Positions 4,987 through 8,378 of a stretch of DNA of 8,378 bases are shown here, one piece after another. Positions within the stretch are counted from its first letter, which is position 1, and each line of letters begins with the position of its first letter. The stretch is from CAZAGD01 sp049699975. Lineage in GTDB: Bacteria > Desulfobacterota > SM23-61. The notes under the pieces were generated by a model. That model was given only the letters and a program-made list of their open reading frames with translations. It ran no database searches and was not told the origin of the DNA. Location of the stretch: positions 1 to 8,378 of the forward strand of contig JBNAWB010000165.1 of NCBI GenBank assembly GCA_049699975.1. The letters run 5' to 3'. The translations under genes were made by a program, and so were the position numbers.

Positions 4987-7900
4987 ATGGGTAAACTTAA
5001 GGAAATCCATATAACCTTTTTAAAAGAAAAATTTGGGCAGCGAGCTAATTTTGAGAAGACGGAATGTAAATTATATGGACATGATATCGCTGCCATGCCC
5101 ACCCTTTTTAAACCCTTTATTGGGAATCTAACTCCGGAAGGAGTAATTCAGCCCGAATCAGAAGAGGAGTTGAAGGAACTGGTCCTGTGGGCCCAAGAAA
5201 ATAAAATTCCTTTAACACCGCGCGGTAAAGCTACTTCAGGTTATGGAGGAGCAATACCTCGAGAAAAAGGGCTGGTGATTGATTTTTACCGGATGAATAA
5301 AATTATAAATATTGATGCTGACTCTTTGACAGCCACTGCGGAAGCAGGTGTTGTTTGGGAAAAGCTGGATAAAGAATTAGGGAAAAGAGGATTAACCCTT
5401 TCCCTCTACCCTACTAGTTATCCCTCTTCTACTGTAGGAGGTTGGCTAGCCCAAGGAGGGGCGGGTATCGGTTCTTATGAAGCAGGCTGGTTCCGAGGCA
5501 ATGTCCTATCGGCGCGGGTGGTATTGCCTTCTGGAGAAGTCCGGGAATTCCAGGGAGAAGAATTAGATCTCATTGCGGATACAGAAGGAATTATGGGCTT
5601 TATCACGCAAGTAACTTTTAAAATTCAGCCTTGGGAAGAGCTCGCCGTAGAAGCTATCGGTTGTCCAAATGCTTACGATCTGCAAACACTGATTGAATCT
5701 TTTATAGAGGCGAAGCTACCGATTTGGTCTTTAATGTTTATTAATCCTCGCATGGCGGAATTAAAAAATAGAGCTCCCCTCATGGAGCATTACGGTCATC
5801 CAGTGGAAGAACGGGTTCTTCTCCCCGCAGCTTATATAATGACTTTAGCTTTCCGGAAAAAAGACCAACAAGAGATTAAAGAAAAATTGGCCGCCATAAC
5901 TAAATTATGCCAAGCCGAGATCCTTAGTTCTCGTATTGCTAATCATGAATGGAAGAATAGGTTCAGGCTCATGGTGGTGAAAAGGCTGGGGCCATCTTTA
6001 GTTCCAGCAGAAGTGGTCATTCCTTTAAATGAATTAGGGGAAGTAATGGCTGAGATTGAGAAAAAAATTGACCAACCTTTAGTCAAAGAAGGATTGGTGA
6101 TCCGTCAGGGGAAGGAGGGTCTCCCCGAAGTGGTGATTCTCGGTTTCATCCCTGGCGACCAACGGAAGTTCAGCTATAATTTTGTCTATGGTTTAGTCTT
6201 GACCCTTCTAAAAATTGCTGAAAAACATCAGGGCAGACCCTACTCCTCCGGTATGTATTTTACACGCAAAGCAGCAAAAATCTTGGGAGCTGATCGGCTG
6301 GCCAGGATAAAAAAATTCAAAGAAGAAGTAGATCCCCAGAACATCATGAATCCGGGTAAAGTTATAAATTCTGGCCTCATAGGGAAAGCTATCAGTTGGG
6401 CCAGTTTATTGGAACCTCTGGCTCGGCCTTTGGGAAATACAGTGGTCACCCAGGTTGGCGAGCGGCCGACAGATGGGATTAAAGGAATCCCGGCAGATGT
6501 GGCCTGGTATGCCTACAGTTGTTCCCAGTGTGGTTATTGTATTGATGAATGCGACCAGTTTTATGGGCGGGGATGGGAAAGTCAGAGCCCGCGGGGGAAG
6601 TGGTATTGGTTGCGAGAATACATAGAGGGGAGAGAAAAGTGGAACCAATTTATGGTGGATACTTTCTTAGTTTGTACCACCTGTGAATTATGCAACCTGC
6701 GCTGCTCCGCTGCTTTGCCTATCGAACCTTCGTGGATGAAATTGCGCGGCAAATTAATAAATGAAGATGGAAGGATGACCTTTCCTCCCTTCGAAATGAT
6801 GGCGGCGGCTTTGCAGGCGGAAGGAGATATTTGGGCGGGGTACCGCCGCGACCGAAGCTCCTGGTTCCCAGAAGACCTTCAAGCTAAACATGGCCCGGGA
6901 AGGGAATCACGTAATGTATACTTCGCTGGTTGCACGGCCAGTTATGTAGAACATGATATTGCTATGGCCAGTGTAAGATTGTTGGACGCTGCGGGGGTCG
7001 ATTTCACTTATTTAGGAACCAAAGAAAATTGTTGTGCCACTCCCATGCTGGTGGCTGGGAAATGGGATCTCTTTAGCGAAATCATGCGGAGAAATATCCA
7101 GGCAGTTAAAGAAGTGGGGGCGGATACAGTAATTACTTCTTGCCCTGCCTGTGATATGATGTGGCGCCAGGTTTATCCTCAGTGGGCGCAGAAGCTCGGT
7201 ATAGATTTTGGAATTAAGGTCCGTCATTACAGCGAGGTAATATCTGAGAAAATTAGAAAAGGTGAGTTTCAATTTCCTCTCCAAGCCAATTTGCCCCAAT
7301 CTGTTACCTGGCATGACTCCTGCCATATAGGCCGAGTTTCGGGCGTTTATGAGCCTCCGCGAGAATTGATCAAAGCTATCCCCAATGTAAAATTCGTAGA
7401 GATGGACCATAATCGCCAGGAAGCGCATTGTTGTGGATCTGTGCTCACTTTGATAAAAGACCCTCCCGTTGCGGCGGAGATCGGCAAAATGCGCCTGCAG
7501 GAAGCCGTAGAAGCAGGAGCTCAAAAAGTAATTGCTCTATGCCCCTGCTGTGAGTTTCAATTCCGGGTCACCATCCAGAAAAAGAATCTTCCTTTAGAAG
7601 TGGTAGATTTAGCCCGATTCGCTTCCGCCGCCTTGGGTTATGAATTTCCTGATCCTAATCCAGAGGTACAAAGCCAGTGGGCGGTATTCGAAGCTATGAT
7701 TAATTTAATGACTCCCCAAGGTTTTGCCGAATTGATGGCCTCAATGTGGCCAGAACTCATCGCCGCCATGCCTTTGGGGATGGGTAAAATGATGCGCTTA
7801 ATGGGCAAGATTCCAGGAATGTTAGAGATGATGAAGCCTTTATTTCCCTTCCTCTTTCCGCGGTTGCTTCCCTTAATGCTGCCCAAAGTAATGCCGGCTA

Positions 7901-8070
7901 TGCTGGCCAAAGTAGACGAGCGGGTACCCATGCCGAATTATATGCGAGAGCAAATGCCAACCTTGATGTCCAAGGTGATGAACAATCTTATGCCCCATAT
8001 GATTGGGGAAGTTGTTCCTCTTATTTCTCAACCCATGATTGATTATTTAAAGGGAAAGAATGGGAGATAA
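4987..8070 (+). CDS. FAD-linked oxidase / HdrD-like Fe-S fusion protein with Met-rich tail
   Basis: A 1027-residue electron-transfer flavoprotein, in effect GlcD and GlcF/HdrD joined. Domains in order: PCMH-type FAD-binding domain (about 45-215; PRGKATSGYGGAIP 78-91, STVGGWLAQGGAGIG 148-162); FAD-oxidase-C-like domain (about 220-460, ending DPQNIMNPGKV); two 4Fe-4S motifs, C512/515/518/522 and C563/566/569/573; CCG domain 1 (C649, C682-C683, C719, C722); CCG domain 2 (C779, C815-C816, C852, C855). The CCG spacings (CX32CCX35CX2C and CX35CCX35CX2C) fit the HdrB/HdrD consensus for non-cubane clusters. Oddities: the usual His-containing GHxGDGN and EHG motifs of the FAD-oxidase-C domain are replaced (GFIPGDQ 386-392, GRPYSSGMYF 416-425), CCG1 reads CCA, and a Met-rich amphipathic tail fills 898-1027. 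There is no signal peptide or clear transmembrane helix, so it is probably cytoplasmic or peripheral. The donor is unknown; a 2-hydroxyacid such as lactate or glycolate is the default family guess but poorly supported. Confidence 0.9.
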   Translation: MGKLKEIHITFLKEKFGQRANFEKTECKLYGHDIAAMPTLFKPFIGNLTPEGVIQPESEEELKELVLWAQENKIPLTPRGKATSGYGGAIPREKGLVIDFYRMNKIINIDADSLTATAEAGVVWEKLDKELGKRGLTLSLYPTSYPSSTVGGWLAQGGAGIGSYEAGWFRGNVLSARVVLPSGEVREFQGEELDLIADTEGIMGFITQVTFKIQPWEELAVEAIGCPNAYDLQTLIESFIEAKLPIWSLMFINPRMAELKNRAPLMEHYGHPVEERVLLPAAYIMTLAFRKKDQQEIKEKLAAITKLCQAEILSSRIANHEWKNRFRLMVVKRLGPSLVPAEVVIPLNELGEVMAEIEKKIDQPLVKEGLVIRQGKEGLPEVVILGFIPGDQRKFSYNFVYGLVLTLLKIAEKHQGRPYSSGMYFTRKAAKILGADRLARIKKFKEEVDPQNIMNPGKVINSGLIGKAISWASLLEPLARPLGNTVVTQVGERPTDGIKGIPADVAWYAYSCSQCGYCIDECDQFYGRGWESQSPRGKWYWLREYIEGREKWNQFMVDTFLVCTTCELCNLRCSAALPIEPSWMKLRGKLINEDGRMTFPPFEMMAAALQAEGDIWAGYRRDRSSWFPEDLQAKHGPGRESRNVYFAGCTASYVEHDIAMASVRLLDAAGVDFTYLGTKENCCATPMLVAGKWDLFSEIMRRNIQAVKEVGADTVITSCPACDMMWRQVYPQWAQKLGIDFGIKVRHYSEVISEKIRKGEFQFPLQANLPQSVTWHDSCHIGRVSGVYEPPRELIKAIPNVKFVEMDHNRQEAHCCGSVLTLIKDPPVAAEIGKMRLQEAVEAGAQKVIALCPCCEFQFRVTIQKKNLPLEVVDLARFASAALGYEFPDPNPEVQSQWAVFEAMINLMTPQGFAELMASMWPELIAAMPLGMGKMMRLMGKIPGMLEMMKPLFPFLFPRLLPLMLPKVMPAMLAKVDERVPMPNYMREQMPTLMSKVMNNLMPHMIGEVVPLISQPMIDYLKGKNGR

Positions 8071-8082
8071 AATTTATCAATC

Positions 8083-8130
8083 CCTTCTCTGGAGGCGAAA
8101 AGAATCTCGCCTCTACCTTGGGAGAGAAGG
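8083..8130. terminator. Nested stem-loop between convergent genes
   Basis: An outer 8-bp stem (CCTTCTCT 8083-8090 with AGAGAAGG 8123-8130) encloses a perfect 7-bp stem (GAGGCGA 8092-8098 with TCGCCTC 8107-8113) around an 8-nt loop. It begins 13 nt after the fusion gene's stop, where a terminator is expected, and also lies downstream of the convergent relic. No T tract follows on either strand, so a rho-independent terminator is only one option; an mRNA 3'-stabilising hairpin or small palindromic repeat would also fit. Confidence 0.45.
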
Positions 8131-8138
8131 AGCTGTTT

Positions 8139-8318
8139 CTATCCCCCGCGCAGTCCTTTCATCCTTTTGTAAGAAAAGATTACCGAGAAGATAGCCAGTC
8201 CATAAAAAAAGAGAGCTAAAGGTGATTGGAAGAGTACGCGCCAATCGCCTTTGGATAATAGCAGAGCGTGCCCGAGTTCATCCTCGGCAATTGGTCCTAA
8301 GATGATTCCTAATGTCAT
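8139..8318 (-). pseudogene. C-terminal relic of a TctA-family tricarboxylate transporter permease
   Basis: Reading the - strand from ATG at 8318 to TAG at 8141-8139 gives 59 residues beginning MTLGIILGPIAEDELGHALL, then LSKGDWRVLFQSPLALF and a hydrophobic helix ending in basic residues (SYKRMKGLRGG). This matches the end of TctA, the large membrane subunit of tripartite tricarboxylate transporters, whose C-terminus has the LGxxLGPxxExxLRRALLLSxGDWSxFxxxP pattern. Intact TctA is about 500 residues. Here the frame is closed upstream by TGA (8333-8331) and TAA, the preceding sequence does not read as TctA in any frame, and no ribosome binding site precedes the ATG. It is therefore a 5'-truncated relic, unless a deletion or sequencing error near 8319 hides a longer gene beyond the window. 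It converges on the fusion gene. Confidence 0.72.
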
Positions 8319-8378
8319 CTTACGAAAATGTCAAATTTGTAAAGTTATCCAGTGGAGATACTGTAATAGGCATTATGG

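Noticed and set aside
7012..7524. 170-codon - strand frame opposite the CCG domains
   Set aside because: The sense strand encodes perfectly spaced cysteine motifs here, so the antisense frame is a shadow of codon bias; its peptide matches nothing I recognise.
1..8378. CRISPR array, tRNA, rRNA or intact insertion sequence
   Set aside because: No regularly spaced direct repeats, no cloverleaf-like sequence, no ribosomal RNA motifs and no transposase frame are visible on either strand.

Overview
The window looks like a piece of chromosome from a moderately AT-rich anaerobic bacterium with a periplasm. This is inferred from three things: a secreted DsbC-type protein, a lipoprotein-type transporter subunit, and a very large flavin/iron-sulfur oxidoreductase with HdrD-type CCG cysteine motifs, a set typical of strict anaerobes. 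Dispersed palindromic repeats of the GTCATTnCGAG...GAGCG kind, which I recall from Desulfobacterota, Omnitrophota and Chloroflexota genomes, fit such a lineage, but I cannot name a taxon. All intact genes are on the + strand; one relic lies on the - strand at the right edge.

Region 1 (1-3208): a complete three-gene ABC importer of the iron-chelate/cobalamin (FecCD/BtuC) class. The permease (136-1266), ATPase (1263-2048) and lipoprotein substrate-binding protein (2045-3136, TTG start) overlap by 4 nt at each junction, so translation is probably coupled. A strong 20-bp hairpin terminator with a T8 tract (3153-3208) closes the operon. The substrate could be an iron chelate, cobalamin or molybdate/tungstate; the sequence does not decide.

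Region 2 (3209-3835): about 630 bp with no convincing gene. It holds a degenerate palindromic repeat (3386-3468), a second inverted repeat 6 nt further on (3475-3547), and a short inverted repeat and weak promoter candidate (3763-3807) before the next gene pair.

Region 3 (3836-4792): a possible 52-aa membrane peptide (TTG start) ending 3 nt before a 264-aa DsbC-like disulfide isomerase. The isomerase has the CPYC active site, the cis-proline, a probable second structural disulfide, and an unusual N-terminal CxxxCxxCH cluster that could bind haem c or a metal.

Region 4 (4793-8070): a short leader with a 25-codon ORF, then a 1027-aa fusion. Its order is a PCMH/GlcD-like FAD domain, a FAD-oxidase-C-like domain lacking the usual His motifs, a two-cluster 4Fe-4S ferredoxin domain, two CCG domains, and a methionine-rich tail of about 130 residues. 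I infer a soluble or peripherally membrane-bound electron-transfer enzyme with an unidentified electron donor.

Region 5 (8071-8378): a nested stem-loop, then on the - strand a 5'-truncated relic of the C-terminus of a TctA-type tricarboxylate transporter permease. The best leads for something undescribed are the HdrD-like flavoprotein with its altered catalytic motifs and Met-rich tail, and the Cys/His cluster on the DsbC-like protein.
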